Of a stretch of DNA of 59,878 bases, positions 33,059 through 42,718 are shown in pieces (positions within the stretch are counted from its first letter, which is position 1; each line of letters opens with the position of its first letter). Location of the stretch: positions 1 to 59,878 of the forward strand of contig DATMAG010000109.1 in NCBI GenBank assembly GCA_035560235.1, in the 5' to 3' direction. The DNA is from DASRDU01 sp035560235. GTDB taxonomy: Bacteria; Acidobacteriota; Blastocatellia; RBC074. The position numbers and the translations under genes were made by a program. Below the pieces are notes generated by a model that did no database searches, was not told where the DNA came from, and saw nothing but the letters and a program-made list of their open reading frames with translations.

Positions 33059-34738
33059 ATGACTGCTGACCTGCTGATTCAGAACGCTTCAATCATTGAC
33101 GGCACAGGGCTGAGCGAATATCAGGCCGATGTTGCCGTCACCGGAAATCGCATTACCGCCATCGGACAGATGGCGGCACAGTTGATCAAGTCGGCGCGTC
33201 GTCGCATTGACGCGCGCGGCCTGACGCTGATGCCCGGCATCATTGATCCGCATTCGCACGCCGACCTGATTCTGCCGCTTGAGCCTGAACGCCAGGCCGG
33301 GCTGATGCGCTGCAAACTCGCACAGGGCATTACGACCACAATCATCGGCAACTGCGGCCTCGGCTGTGCGCCTGTGGCGAATAACGAAGCTGAAGCGATT
33401 CTGCGCGCTGTCAATGCGTGGATGACACCGCAGCAGGTTGCCTGGAAATGGCGCAGCACGGGTGAATATCTCGACGCGCTTTCAGCCAACGGGCTTGCGC
33501 TCAACATTGCGACGCTCGCGCCGCACGGCCCGATTCGCATTTCGGCAATGGGTCTGTCGAAAGGCGCACCGTCTGCTTCGCAGTTGAAAAAGATGCGAAA
33601 GATGACTGAAGCCGCGATGAAGGACGGCGCGCTCGGTCTGTCAACGGGGCTGATCTATCCGCCGGGGATGTATTCCGATCCGCGTGAACTGCACGAATTC
33701 GCGCGCGTCGTGGCTGATTACGGTGGCATTTATACAAGCCACATTCGCGGGTCGAGCGAAACGCTGATTCCCGCTGTCAATGAACTGCTCGACGTGGCGC
33801 GCCAGACCGGCGTGCGCGTGCATCATTCACACAACGAAGCAGTCGGGCGCGCTCACTGGCCGAAGATTGACCTGGTGCTGAAAATGGAAGAAGAGGCCGA
33901 ACGTGAAGGACTGCGCGTCAGCTTCGATATGTTTCCCTACACTGCCGCCGCGACGATGATGATTGCGATCTATCCGCCCTGGTCACTCGAAGGCGGCGTT
34001 GAAATGCTGATTGAAAGACTGAAGGACAAACGCACGCGCGCCCGCATTCAACGCGACATTGAACGAAAGAAGCCATCGTGGCCGCCGTGGCAGGAGAACG
34101 GCTGGCCGCACAATCTGGTCAGCGCGACGGGATGGGACGCAATTTACATCGGTTATGTCGAAAGCAGAAAGAACAGGCGTTATGAAAAGCGCAGCCTGCG
34201 TGAACTGGCAAAGCTGACGGGCCAATCACCGTTCGATGCGATTTCAGATCTGATTATTGAAGAAAGCGGGCAGGTTTCGATGCTGATCTTTGAAGTCACC
34301 GGTGAACGCGAAGAGCGCGAACTGCTGGCGAAATACGCGCGTCATCGCCTGAGCGCCTTCTGCACCGATGCTGAAGATTACGGGCGCGGGCTGCCGCACC
34401 CGGCGGCTTACGGCGCGTTTGCGCGCATCCTCGCAAAATTCGTTCGCAGGGACGGCGCGCTGACGCTGGCTGAAGCCGTGCGCAAAATGACTTCATACCC
34501 GGCGCAGATTTTCGGTCTGACTGATCGTGGCGTGATCCGGCCCGGAGCTTATGCCGATCTGGTGCTGCTTGATCCGCAGCGCGTCGAGGATAAAGCGACT
34601 TTCGAGCGTCCGGCGCGTTTTGCTTCCGGGATTGAGACAGTCATCATCAACGGCCGGATCGCTTATGAGCGCGGCGCGTTCAGCCTTAGTCCCTGCGGTT
34701 CAGTGATCAGATCAACTGCCTGGAACCGGGTGGAATGA
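33059..34738 (+). CDS. N-acyl-D-amino-acid deacylase (D-aminoacylase)
   Basis: 559 residues of the amidohydrolase superfamily. Opens with the urease-like beta sandwich (DLLIQNASIIDGTGLSEYQADVAV), then the metal motif PGIIDPHSHADL near residues 60-70, GNCGLGCAPV (the cysteine is a zinc ligand in D-aminoacylases), SHIRGSSETLI, HHSHNEAVGR and the catalytic aspartate in FCTDAEDYG near residue 440. Ends with the sandwich again (PGAYADLVLLDPQRVEDKAT). It hydrolyses N-acyl-D-amino acids to a fatty or acetic acid and a free D-amino acid, perhaps in peptidoglycan or peptide salvage. No signal peptide. It stands alone, convergent with the ABC cluster (one base between stop codons). Confidence 0.88.
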   Translation: MTADLLIQNASIIDGTGLSEYQADVAVTGNRITAIGQMAAQLIKSARRRIDARGLTLMPGIIDPHSHADLILPLEPERQAGLMRCKLAQGITTTIIGNCGLGCAPVANNEAEAILRAVNAWMTPQQVAWKWRSTGEYLDALSANGLALNIATLAPHGPIRISAMGLSKGAPSASQLKKMRKMTEAAMKDGALGLSTGLIYPPGMYSDPRELHEFARVVADYGGIYTSHIRGSSETLIPAVNELLDVARQTGVRVHHSHNEAVGRAHWPKIDLVLKMEEEAEREGLRVSFDMFPYTAAATMMIAIYPPWSLEGGVEMLIERLKDKRTRARIQRDIERKKPSWPPWQENGWPHNLVSATGWDAIYIGYVESRKNRRYEKRSLRELAKLTGQSPFDAISDLIIEESGQVSMLIFEVTGEREERELLAKYARHRLSAFCTDAEDYGRGLPHPAAYGAFARILAKFVRRDGALTLAEAVRKMTSYPAQIFGLTDRGVIRPGAYADLVLLDPQRVEDKATFERPARFASGIETVIINGRIAYERGAFSLSPCGSVIRSTAWNRVE

Positions 34739-34739
34739 A

Positions 34740-35624
34740 TCATTCGTTCCCGTAATGGACTTCCATCCGGCGGATCCGCGTTCCGGCGGCAATCAGCACC
34801 AGCGCAGTGATGATCAGCATCCCCGGCACGGCTACCCACCAGGGCGTCGGCTCGCCGATGATCGCCAGCGGCCCTTCATCTATCGGCACCGGCGCGAGCG
34901 AATGAATGTAGTGAATGACGCTGAGTTTCTTGAGCAGCGGCGGCATCAGGAAGTTGAACCACTCCAGCCCGTAAAAGAGCAGCGCCAGCAGCAGCGTCAC
35001 GATCAGATTGCGAAAGAACAACCCGATCACCATAAACATCGCGCCGTACCCGATGCAGGCCAGCACCGTCATTGCCAGATAGGTCAGTGAATGTTTCAGC
35101 CCCGGCCCGTTGACCAGATAATCAACATTCGCCGGGTAACCTCTGGCCAGACAGAGAAAGAAGAGCGCACCGACAGTTGAGGAACCGAACAGAAAGATCG
35201 AAGTCACCAGCCCCGAAAAGTACTTGCCCGCCACCAGCACTTCGCGGCGCACCGGCGAGAGGAAGTAATAATGCAGGCTCTTGTCCACCATCTCGCCGCG
35301 AAAGAGATTCATAAACGTCCACGCGCAGCCGAAGAAGACCGCCGTGCGCAGGATCAGTCCCTCATAAATAAAATTGGCAAAGATGCTCTGCGCCTCGCCG
35401 AAGTTCTGACTGAAGTCGCGCCGCGCCCCCGAATCAAAAGTCACGAGTGCCGCCCAGAGCAGCACCGGCGCTCCCGCGAGCAGATAGATCAGCGTCGCGC
35501 GACGGCTCAGAAAATTCTTCTTCACCTCCAGCCGCAGGATCGCCAGCATCTGATGCAGCCACAACGACCATGAGGCTGAAGAATTGCCCGTTAACTGCTG
35601 ATGGATCACATCCGGATTTTGCAT
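34740..35624 (-). CDS. ABC-2 type transporter permease (second system)
   Basis: 294 residues with about six membrane segments (IYLLAGAPVLLWAALV, VTSIFLFGSSTVGALFFLC, YLAMTVLACIGYGAMFMVIGLFF, LIVTLLLALLFYGLEW, VAVPGMLIITALVLIAA). SPVRREVLVAGKYFSGL is the cytosolic loop typical of ABC-2 permeases. Last gene of a four-gene run; the ATPase gene immediately upstream (58 bp) is its likely partner. Substrate unknown. Confidence 0.85.
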   Translation of the reverse strand: MQNPDVIHQQLTGNSSASWSLWLHQMLAILRLEVKKNFLSRRATLIYLLAGAPVLLWAALVTFDSGARRDFSQNFGEAQSIFANFIYEGLILRTAVFFGCAWTFMNLFRGEMVDKSLHYYFLSPVRREVLVAGKYFSGLVTSIFLFGSSTVGALFFLCLARGYPANVDYLVNGPGLKHSLTYLAMTVLACIGYGAMFMVIGLFFRNLIVTLLLALLFYGLEWFNFLMPPLLKKLSVIHYIHSLAPVPIDEGPLAIIGEPTPWWVAVPGMLIITALVLIAAGTRIRRMEVHYGNE

Positions 35625-35682
35625 GTCACAGCTCTCGATAATTGTTTCAGCCCCCGCGCGCGCTCCCGGGACAGCACTGAAG

Positions 35683-36690
35683 CTACTGCCCGCCGGTTCC
35701 GATCAGATACTGATAGACCGCATTCAGGTCGTCATCAACCGTAGCGACCGATTCGAGGCTGAGGTCGCTTTCAACCACTATACGGTTGAGCTGAGTGTAG
35801 AAACGGTCAACGTCGCGCGTCCTGATAAAGAGGCCGCGCCGATCCTCGTGAATGCGGGCCTCGACGATGTGCGGTTCCGTAAAGAGCCGCGCTGCGAGCA
35901 GCGCGGGCTGATCGCAGCGCACGGCAATCTGCAGCGGGTGATCCTGAATCTTCTCTTCGCGCACGCCCTGCACCTGGCCTTCGGCCACGACGTAGCCGTT
36001 GTTCATCAGCACCACGCTGTCTGACATCGTGTCCACTTCGTGCAGGATGTGGCTTGAAATAATCAGGTGCAGCCCTTCATCGGCCAGTTCTCGAAAGAGC
36101 GCAATCGCTTCGGCGCGGGCCATCGGATCAAGGCCGTTGAGCGGTTCATCCAGAATCATCACCGCCGGCTGATGCGCGATTGACTGCGCCAGCCGGACGC
36201 GCTGGCGCATGCCCTTGCTGTAACCGGCGACCTTGCGATGCGCGGCTTCGACCAGGCTCACGCGTTCGAGCGCGCGCCAGGCGAGTTCATCGCACTGCTG
36301 CTTTTTGTAACCGTGCAGCGGCAGAAAGGCGCGGACGAATTCAAAGCCGGTCATGCCCGCCGGAAACGAATCGAACTGGCCGCAGTAACCGAGCAGGCGA
36401 AAGAGTTTTTCCGGTTCATACGGCGAAAGCCCCAGAATGCTGATGCGCCCGCGCGTCGGCTGAATCAGCCCGGTCATCAGATTCATCAGCGTCGTCTTGC
36501 CCGATCCGTTCGGCCCGACCAGACTCGTGATGCCCGGCGCGATGTTCAGATTGACGCGATTGACGCCAAGGATTTCGCCATAGAACTTCGAGACATCCTC
36601 AAAGACGATCATCCGGTCAGCAGCCACAGCAGCCTTCTCCACTGTCTGCTCCATCACTGCTTCCGGATTGTTGTTGAGCGCAGCTTCCAT
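35683..36690 (-). CDS. ABC transporter ATP-binding protein (second system)
   Basis: 335 residues. Walker A GPNGSGKTT, signature YSKGMRQRVRLAQSI, Walker B VMILDEPLNGLDP and a switch histidine in IISSHILHEVDT are intact. The C-terminal 100 residues form an extra domain often seen in ABC-2 ATPases (VRCDQPALLAARLF...). The unusual N-terminal 25 residues before the fold are not conserved in the family, so translation might start a little later (for example at MEQTVEK). Lies between two permease genes, 30 bp from the upstream one, so assignment to a given permease is by order only. Confidence 0.87.
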   Translation of the reverse strand: MEAALNNNPEAVMEQTVEKAAVAADRMIVFEDVSKFYGEILGVNRVNLNIAPGITSLVGPNGSGKTTLMNLMTGLIQPTRGRISILGLSPYEPEKLFRLLGYCGQFDSFPAGMTGFEFVRAFLPLHGYKKQQCDELAWRALERVSLVEAAHRKVAGYSKGMRQRVRLAQSIAHQPAVMILDEPLNGLDPMARAEAIALFRELADEGLHLIISSHILHEVDTMSDSVVLMNNGYVVAEGQVQGVREEKIQDHPLQIAVRCDQPALLAARLFTEPHIVEARIHEDRRGLFIRTRDVDRFYTQLNRIVVESDLSLESVATVDDDLNAVYQYLIGTGGQ

Positions 36691-36720
36691 ATTCAGATCT
36701 CAAATCTCGGATTTCAGCTC

Positions 36721-37596
36721 TCACTTCACCACTTCGTAAGCCCGCACGCGGCGGGTCAGCACCAGCAGGCAGAGCGCGCAGATAATTGCGTAAACAAACC
36801 AGGCGGCTCCGACCGGAAATGTCTGTCCGTTGATCGAGAGGGCGCTCTGATTGCGAAAGAGCGATTCGGTGATGCGCTGCATAATGAACGACGGCGAAAG
36901 CGCCATTCCCCAGCGCGTTCTGAACAGCCCGGTAATCATCAGCGAGACCGGCACCGAGATGGTAAAGAAAGCGAAGATCGCCGCGCTTGCAGCAAGCCGC
37001 CACCTGAGCAGCGCCGAGAGCGCCGTCGAAAGCAGCGTCAGCAGAATGATCCACGACCAGTTGCTGACAAATATCGCGCCCGCAATCCAGAGGTTCTGCC
37101 ACATCCAGTCCGTGCCGTCCAGGAAGCACTGAAAGATGAACATCAGCAGCCCCGGAATCCACGTGATCGCCGAGAGCATCACGATCAGCACCATCATCTT
37201 GCCGAGGACGTATTCGGCGCGCGAGAACGGGCGGCACAGATAGAGCGGCAGCGCGTTGTTCGACAGATCACGCGAAATCAGCGGCGGCCCGACAATCATC
37301 GTCAGAATGAAGGCGAACCATTCCTGAATATTGCTGAAGACGCGAAAGAACGTCCCGCCGAGCGTGAACAGATCCGCCGCCCGGATATTCATAATCGCCA
37401 GCGCGCTCGTGTTGTGGTGCAGGTAGATCAGCACCGACTCGATCAGCACCGGCACGAAACAGACAACGAACAATGCGCCGAACAGACGCGAACTGAACAC
37501 GTCCTGCCAGGCATAACGCGGAATCACCAGAAATCGCGTCCGCTCCGGCGTCAGTTTCCCCGGATAAGGTTGATATGTATGTTCGTAGACAGCCAT
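36721..37596 (-). CDS. ABC-2 type transporter permease (first system)
   Basis: 291 residues. Begins with a 30-residue cytosolic stretch (YEHTYQPYPGKLTPERTRFL) and then about six membrane spans (LFGALFVVCFVPVLIESVLIY, EWFAFILTMIVGPPLI, MMVLIVMLSAITWIPGLLMFIF, WSWIILLTLLSTALSALL, SAAIFAFFTISVPVSLMITGLF, AAWFVYAIICALCLLVLTR). RPFSRAEYVLGKM is the coupling-loop motif. Probably pairs with the ATPase encoded at 37692-38594. Confidence 0.83.
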   Translation of the reverse strand: MAVYEHTYQPYPGKLTPERTRFLVIPRYAWQDVFSSRLFGALFVVCFVPVLIESVLIYLHHNTSALAIMNIRAADLFTLGGTFFRVFSNIQEWFAFILTMIVGPPLISRDLSNNALPLYLCRPFSRAEYVLGKMMVLIVMLSAITWIPGLLMFIFQCFLDGTDWMWQNLWIAGAIFVSNWSWIILLTLLSTALSALLRWRLAASAAIFAFFTISVPVSLMITGLFRTRWGMALSPSFIMQRITESLFRNQSALSINGQTFPVGAAWFVYAIICALCLLVLTRRVRAYEVVK

Positions 37597-37603
37597 AAGA
37601 GAA

Positions 37604-37688
37604 GTGGTCAGTAGTCAGTGGTCAGTGGTCAGTGAACAGCAGGTGTATGAAGCCTGCTCCTGTCGTTCACTAACCACTGATCACTGAC
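37604..37688. repeat. inverted repeat of GTCAGTG units
   Basis: Left arm of tandem GGTCAGT units (37604-37637), right arm GTTCACTAACCACTGATCACTGAC (37665-37688). Fills the gap between an ATPase and a permease gene of the same run. Same family as 2571-2646. Confidence 0.65.
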
Positions 37689-37691
37689 TCT

Positions 37692-38594
37692 TCATTCCAT
37701 CGCCTTGAGGAAAATATCCTGCAATGAATCGCGTTTGAAATCGAGGCTGCGGATCTGAACTTCGTGCTGCGCGGCAATCCGGTACAGATCGCGAATCTCG
37801 ACGCCGTCCGACAGCACCAGTTTGATGCAGCGGTCGCCGACGAGCGCGTATTCGCAGCCGAGCGCGGCGGCGAAGGCGGCGCGATTGCCCCGCGCTTCGA
37901 GTTCGATGAACTTGCGATTGGCGCGGCGCTCCTCTTCCAGATTGCACTGCCCGACAACGCAGCCGTTTTTCAGAATCAGGATTTCATCGCAGCATTCCTC
38001 GACATCGCGCAGCAGGTGCGATGAAAGCATAATCTGCGCCCGGCCCGAATCGCGGATTTCACGAATCAGCGCAATCATCCGGTTGCGCGCCGGTGGATCA
38101 AGCCCGTTGGTCGGTTCGTCGAGAATGATCAGCTTCGGCCCGTGAACGATGGCCTGCGCCAGTTTGGCGAGTTGTTTCATCCCGAGCGAATAGGAACTGA
38201 GCTTGCGATAACGCGCTTCGCCGAGGCCGACAAAAAAGAGCGCTTCGTGCGCGCGTTCGAGCGCGGCATCAGGCGGCAGCCCCGAAAGCTCGGCCATCAG
38301 CCGCACGAAATGCACGCAGGACATCTGCGCGATGAATGAGTCGCGCTCCGGCATATAACCGATCTGTGCGCGCACCCGCTTTGCGTCAGTGGCAATGTCG
38401 CGGCCCAGAACGCGCGCCGTGCCGGACGAGGGCGGATGAAAGCCGAGCAGCGTGTGAATCAGCGTCGTCTTGCCCGCGCCGTTCGGCCCGAGCAGGCCGA
38501 TGGCGCGCCCTGAAAGCGAAATGTTCAGATTGTTGAGAATGCGCCGTCTGCCGAAATCAACGCTCAGACCGCTGAGTTCAATGACTGAGTTCAC
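37692..38594 (-). CDS. ABC transporter ATP-binding protein (first system)
   Basis: 300 residues, GTG start at 38594 with AGGAGGAA upstream. Walker A GPNGAGKTT, signature YSLGMKQLAKLAQAI, Walker B LIILDEPTNGLDP and SSHLLRDVEECC are complete. It is the first gene of a minus-strand run ATPase-permease-ATPase-permease, which is two ABC-2 exporters back to back rather than one four-part complex. No adaptor or outer-membrane partner is linked. Substrate unknown. Confidence 0.88.
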   Translation of the reverse strand: MNSVIELSGLSVDFGRRRILNNLNISLSGRAIGLLGPNGAGKTTLIHTLLGFHPPSSGTARVLGRDIATDAKRVRAQIGYMPERDSFIAQMSCVHFVRLMAELSGLPPDAALERAHEALFFVGLGEARYRKLSSYSLGMKQLAKLAQAIVHGPKLIILDEPTNGLDPPARNRMIALIREIRDSGRAQIMLSSHLLRDVEECCDEILILKNGCVVGQCNLEEERRANRKFIELEARGNRAAFAAALGCEYALVGDRCIKLVLSDGVEIRDLYRIAAQHEVQIRSLDFKRDSLQDIFLKAME

Positions 38595-38833
38595 TGCTGA
38601 TTCCTCCTGTGATTGAGAAGTCTGATGCGTGCGCGATTGCAGAAACGGTTACGCCAGCCCACAGGGTGAAGTTCCAGCCGATTGGGAGATAATCAAAGGA
38701 ATTTTCAGCGCGGCAGAGCAGACTTTTATTCAGGCTCTCGCCGACAGATTCCTGCCGCAGTCTGCGCTGCATCATTCAGTTGAGATTATGGCTGAGCGTC
38801 GGCATTTCAGCTTCTGCCGGTGCTGAAGGTGTG

Positions 38834-39805
38834 TCACAGATGGCGAACGGGACGCGGTCGCGCAGTGGCCACTTCCGTTTTCACGCGCGCTCCGGCGACC
38901 GGCGTGCTGCCGTTCGGTTTCGTCGCTTTGACAAGGGTCACGCTGCCATTGATGCGGGAGAGAATAACCGGGACTCCGCCGGTTCCGATCCGGGCGTTGA
39001 AGTTTGACGCGCTTCGCTTCTCGGTCATCACCACATTCATTCCCTGATCGTTGAAGCCGCCGCGCAGGTCCGCCGCTTCAAGATCAGCATTGACGGGAGT
39101 CGTGAAGCGCACTTCAACCGGGCCGTTGATGTTTCTGATCCTGATGCCCCGCTTGTCCACATCGCGAATAGCAGCCTTCACTTCGCCACTGATCTGAAAC
39201 AGCTCCATCGCTCCGACGGCCTGTGCGAGACTGATGTTGCCGCTCACCCGACCGACCGCGACTGAATCATCAACCTCACCGATTCTGACTGCGCCGCTAA
39301 CATTGTAAACGCCGAGTCTGACCCTGCGTGGCAGCCTGAGTCTGGCGCGCACGCGCAGATCATCATGGCCCTGCATCAGATCCCACAGACTTCCGCCGCC
39401 ATCGCGCCTGCCGATGAAAAGCAGCGCCGGTTTGTGTTCAATGCAGGTGCGGCGTCGGGAAAGAGTCGCCTGATTGTGCGCCGAGCGAATGATGTGAACT
39501 TCAGCCTTCTGCGTCTCAGCGGTTTCAATTTCGAGCGAACCGCTGATGCCGGTGATTTCAACCCGCGCGCCGGGAGCGAGTTCATAAGTCTGATGAATCT
39601 CTTCCTTAACCGGCAGATCAGTCTCTTCACTTTCAGGCACGGCTGCTTTCTTCTCTGCTGCGGCTGCACCGGTCGCCTGCGCATTCGGCGACTGCTGAAT
39701 TGCAGGCTCAGTTCCTTTACGTCCCGCATAGCTGCCTGCGATCTGCAAGACGATGAACGCCGCCACGAGCGCAGTCACCACCAGTGTCAGTTTTGAAAGC
39801 TTCAT
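38834..39805 (-). CDS. exported DUF4097-like protein
   Basis: 323 residues. Signal or anchor at the N-terminus (LTLVVTALVAAFIVLQIAGS), an acidic/Ala linker, then repeated short beta strands of the DUF4097 'putative adhesin' type (YELAPGARVEITGISGSLEI, LGVYNVSGAVRIGEVDDSVAVG, ISGEVKAAIRDVD, IRIRNINGPVEVRF), which build a right-handed beta-helix-like sheet. An insertion around residues 105-135 (RRRTCIEHKPALLFIGRRDG) is atypical. Envelope protein of unknown role; often found beside ECF sigma/anti-sigma systems as here, with the anti-sigma gene 175 bp upstream. Confidence 0.72.
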   Translation of the reverse strand: MKLSKLTLVVTALVAAFIVLQIAGSYAGRKGTEPAIQQSPNAQATGAAAAEKKAAVPESEETDLPVKEEIHQTYELAPGARVEITGISGSLEIETAETQKAEVHIIRSAHNQATLSRRRTCIEHKPALLFIGRRDGGGSLWDLMQGHDDLRVRARLRLPRRVRLGVYNVSGAVRIGEVDDSVAVGRVSGNISLAQAVGAMELFQISGEVKAAIRDVDKRGIRIRNINGPVEVRFTTPVNADLEAADLRGGFNDQGMNVVMTEKRSASNFNARIGTGGVPVILSRINGSVTLVKATKPNGSTPVAGARVKTEVATARPRPVRHL

Positions 39806-39825
39806 TGTCGGGTCTCGCTATGGAA

Positions 39826-39945
39826 GCAGAAGAGAGATGACGGAACAAACGGAAATAACGAAACACGCGAAAGAAGAATTGAACAGAGTCTGCAATGTTC
39901 CGTGTGTTTCGTTATTTCCGTTTGTTCCGTCATCTCTCTTCCTGC
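39826..39945. repeat. long intergenic hairpin, 'AGAGAGATGACGGAAC' family, copy 4
   Basis: Arms GCAGAAGAGAGATGACGGAA and TTCCGTCATCTCTCTTCCTGC type, the best-preserved copy with arms of roughly 45 bases. Lies after the anti-sigma gene stop codon (39980) and before the DUF4097 gene. Confidence 0.8.
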
Positions 39946-39979
39946 ATTCGGTTCAGGGTCATTACTTCGCCCTGACCTT

Positions 39980-42718
39980 CTACTGCACCTTTCCTCTGCC
40001 GAAAATGTTGCCGAACATCGCCTGTCCCGGCAGGCTGAGCAGGCTGCCCGGCGTCAGTCCGAACGGCCCGTTTTCAGTGCTGAGCGAGAAGACCATCCGG
40101 TCGCCGTATGAATAAGCATAAGCGAGCATCGCCGGAGTTCCTTCACCGAGCGACTTCATCATCTGCCGCTGCTCTTCGGGCAGTCTCTCCGAGAACCCGC
40201 CCATCTGTCGCGCCACCGGAGCAACCACCTTGCCGAGGTTGTTCCAGAAGAGCGCTGAGAAGTTGGCATTGCCGTCTTCGGGCAGCGCGGCTCTGAATCT
40301 GGCTGAACTCTTCAGCGTGTTGCCCGATTCGCGGTACTGAATCGCCCGCTCCACCATCGCCCGGCTCGGCCCGGCGACGAAATAACCGCTGACGAAGGCA
40401 TAATTCAGTTCCAGCCCGTAATCGAGCGACCGCAGCGTGTAGAACGTGCGCCCGCCGGATTCGGTCTTCTCCCACGCGACGCCTTTCTTGTCGTGCGTCG
40501 CGGCCCACTTGTTGAGTTCATCGGCCACTTTTTCGAGCGACTGCTGCAGGTGCGCCTGATCGTAGACTTCAAAGACCATCTTCCACGACGGCAGCGGCAC
40601 AACCGGCCCGTCAATCGCGAAGGCAAACTCGCCGCCGAGCGGTTCGGCCAGATCGTTGCGAATGCTCAGTCCGTGTTCAGCCTCGAACTGCCGGAGCTGT
40701 TCGGCAAAGCCGGCATCGGTCGTGCTGATCGCGGCAAAGATGTCATCCACGAGCAGCGACGGTTTCCTGACGACGAACGCGGCGACCACGCTCGCATCGG
40801 GCGAGATGAAATCGAGCGCCCCCATCGGATTCGGCGCGGCCAGCCACGACGCGATGCCGCGACCTGGTTCATTGAAGGTCACGACCGCGCGGTTGTAAGG
40901 CCTGCCGTCCTTCTCCTTGAGTTCAGCGATGAAGTACCTGAAGCTGGTCAGGCCGAGCTGCTGCGCGACTGTCTTTTCCCTGACGGCGCGCGGATTGTCG
41001 CTGCCTTTGCCCAGCTCATTGGCAATGATCCTTGCCAGATCAACCGCGATGATCAGCCCTGCGCCTTCGCTGTAAAGGCTCGCAATCGTGTTGTGGAAGT
41101 CATTGCCAGCGCGTGCGGCGCTCTGTGTGGTCATCCTGTCGGCCAGCCGCTGCACTGCTGCAAAGCTGGGCGAAGCGATCAGCAGATCACCGTTGATCCA
41201 CGCCGTCATTTCGCCTTTCCCCTTCGCGCCTTCAGCCGCAGCCTTCAGCGGATCGGCAACGAAGCGCACTGTCGCGTGGCGGCGGTTCTCCTTCGTTTCA
41301 TCTGCCGCCGCGCTCTGCAGCTGCTGCAACTGACTCTCAGCGTAAGCGCGGAAGCCCGCCGGATCGCGCAGTTCGGCCAGCACGAGCGGTTCACCGAGAT
41401 CGTTTTTGCCATTGATGCTTGCGGCGATGACTATTTCAGAACCGAGATACTGACCGAATTCGCGGATGCGCTCGACGGCCTGATTTACTTCCTTCGCATT
41501 GCCTTCCTTCGCCCACCAGGCCTTCAGCGCAGGGTTCTGCGCCAGCCGCTCCTGAATCAGCCGGTTCGATTCGGCCAGCGTCTCGCTCAGATTCGGAATT
41601 GCGACATAGAAGACTGCATTATCCGGCACGAGTTCGAGCAGCCGCGTCGAATAACGCAGCCCCGGACGCGGCACGCGATCAAGGTCGCCTTTGAGCTGGC
41701 GCAGTTCCTCAAGCATCTGCGCGTACTTTGCGGCATCGCGGCTCCACGAAACCTCCTGCCTCAGCGGTACGCGTTCAAGGCTCTGGCTCGTGGTCTCCTG
41801 ATCGCCGGGACGCAGCACAACTTCCCTGCCGCTGTAATTGACGTGGACTTCGCCTTCAAGCACCGACACGCGCGACCCCTTGGTGCCCGCATTGACCGAA
41901 AAGATAGTGCCGGTCACAGAAACAAGGCTGTCAGGCGTGGCGACAAAAAGATGCTTGTTTCGCTGCTTCGCCGCCTGGACGATGATGTTGCCGCGTTCAA
42001 GGTGAATGGTCGTGCCCTGCGCATTCTCGCTGATCCAGAATTCCGAACGTTCGCGCAGTTCGATCCGCGAACCGTCAGGCAGTCTGACAACGGCTCCGGC
42101 CTCTTTTGCCGTGCGCAGCTTTTCGCCCTTCGCCACCTGTTCGCCGATGGCAAGCGGGGCGCTGCCGTTGTCGTTGACGCGATAAACCGGCCCGCTCGCC
42201 GCTTCAACGACGGTGTTGAGAACGCGGAATGAATAGATGAACCGTTCGATGAACGGCGCGGCAGCGAGGCCCAGGCCGATGACCAGCACGGCGGCTATGG
42301 CCCAGCGCAGTACGCTGCGCTGCGAAGCGCTCATTCCGGCCAGGCGTCCCGCAAGGCCGCCTTTGAGCGGTCTGGTTTCAACCGTTGCCGGAGCGTCGGC
42401 TTCGCGCAGCGATTTGAGCGCGCGGCGGCACGGCAGGCATTCGCGCGCGTGATCTTCGAGCAGCAGCCGCCGCGCGCCCGACAGTTCATTGCCGAGATAT
42501 GCAGGCATCAGCGCCTGAAAATCGGCGCAGCCGGTGATGGTATCAATCTGTTCGTTCTGTTTTGCCATGACGATTTGTCCCTCAGTCAGTTCCCTTGCCA
42601 GTCTGGCCCACACGCGTTCGGCAGCTTCGTTCACCACAGCGGAAGCGGGCGTCTCGTGGCGAATCTCCTGCGTGAGCCGGTCGAGCAGTTCATCCGGGTT
42701 GTGATTCCTACGCTTCAT
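39980..42718 (-). CDS. giant anti-sigma factor with zinc-finger, FecR and DUF3352-like domains
   Basis: 912 residues from ATG 42718 (GGAGG upstream), overlapping the end of the sigma gene by 11 bases. An anti-sigma zinc-binding domain near residues 60-105 (CADFQALMPAYLGNEL, HARECLPCRRAL) is followed by a membrane helix (RWAIAAVLVIGLGLAAAPFI) and a FecR-like sensor domain (GEQVAKGEKLRTAKEAGAVV, SVTGTIFSVNAG). A long C-terminal region of about 550 residues resembles DUF3352-type surface proteins (LVPDNAVFYVAIPNLSETL; FYTLRSLDYGLELNYAFVSG). It should hold the ECF sigma factor at the membrane until a periplasmic signal arrives. Much longer than usual anti-sigma factors (200-350 residues). Confidence 0.82.
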   Translation of the reverse strand: MKRRNHNPDELLDRLTQEIRHETPASAVVNEAAERVWARLARELTEGQIVMAKQNEQIDTITGCADFQALMPAYLGNELSGARRLLLEDHARECLPCRRALKSLREADAPATVETRPLKGGLAGRLAGMSASQRSVLRWAIAAVLVIGLGLAAAPFIERFIYSFRVLNTVVEAASGPVYRVNDNGSAPLAIGEQVAKGEKLRTAKEAGAVVRLPDGSRIELRERSEFWISENAQGTTIHLERGNIIVQAAKQRNKHLFVATPDSLVSVTGTIFSVNAGTKGSRVSVLEGEVHVNYSGREVVLRPGDQETTSQSLERVPLRQEVSWSRDAAKYAQMLEELRQLKGDLDRVPRPGLRYSTRLLELVPDNAVFYVAIPNLSETLAESNRLIQERLAQNPALKAWWAKEGNAKEVNQAVERIREFGQYLGSEIVIAASINGKNDLGEPLVLAELRDPAGFRAYAESQLQQLQSAAADETKENRRHATVRFVADPLKAAAEGAKGKGEMTAWINGDLLIASPSFAAVQRLADRMTTQSAARAGNDFHNTIASLYSEGAGLIIAVDLARIIANELGKGSDNPRAVREKTVAQQLGLTSFRYFIAELKEKDGRPYNRAVVTFNEPGRGIASWLAAPNPMGALDFISPDASVVAAFVVRKPSLLVDDIFAAISTTDAGFAEQLRQFEAEHGLSIRNDLAEPLGGEFAFAIDGPVVPLPSWKMVFEVYDQAHLQQSLEKVADELNKWAATHDKKGVAWEKTESGGRTFYTLRSLDYGLELNYAFVSGYFVAGPSRAMVERAIQYRESGNTLKSSARFRAALPEDGNANFSALFWNNLGKVVAPVARQMGGFSERLPEEQRQMMKSLGEGTPAMLAYAYSYGDRMVFSLSTENGPFGLTPGSLLSLPGQAMFGNIFGRGKVQ

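Noticed and set aside
36238..37614. 458-codon plus-strand frame
   Set aside because: Spans the antisense of an ATPase and a permease gene and a repeat; no ribosome site.
40493..42232. 579-codon plus-strand frame
   Set aside because: Antisense to the anti-sigma gene; composition (R, A, H-rich) typical of shadow frames.
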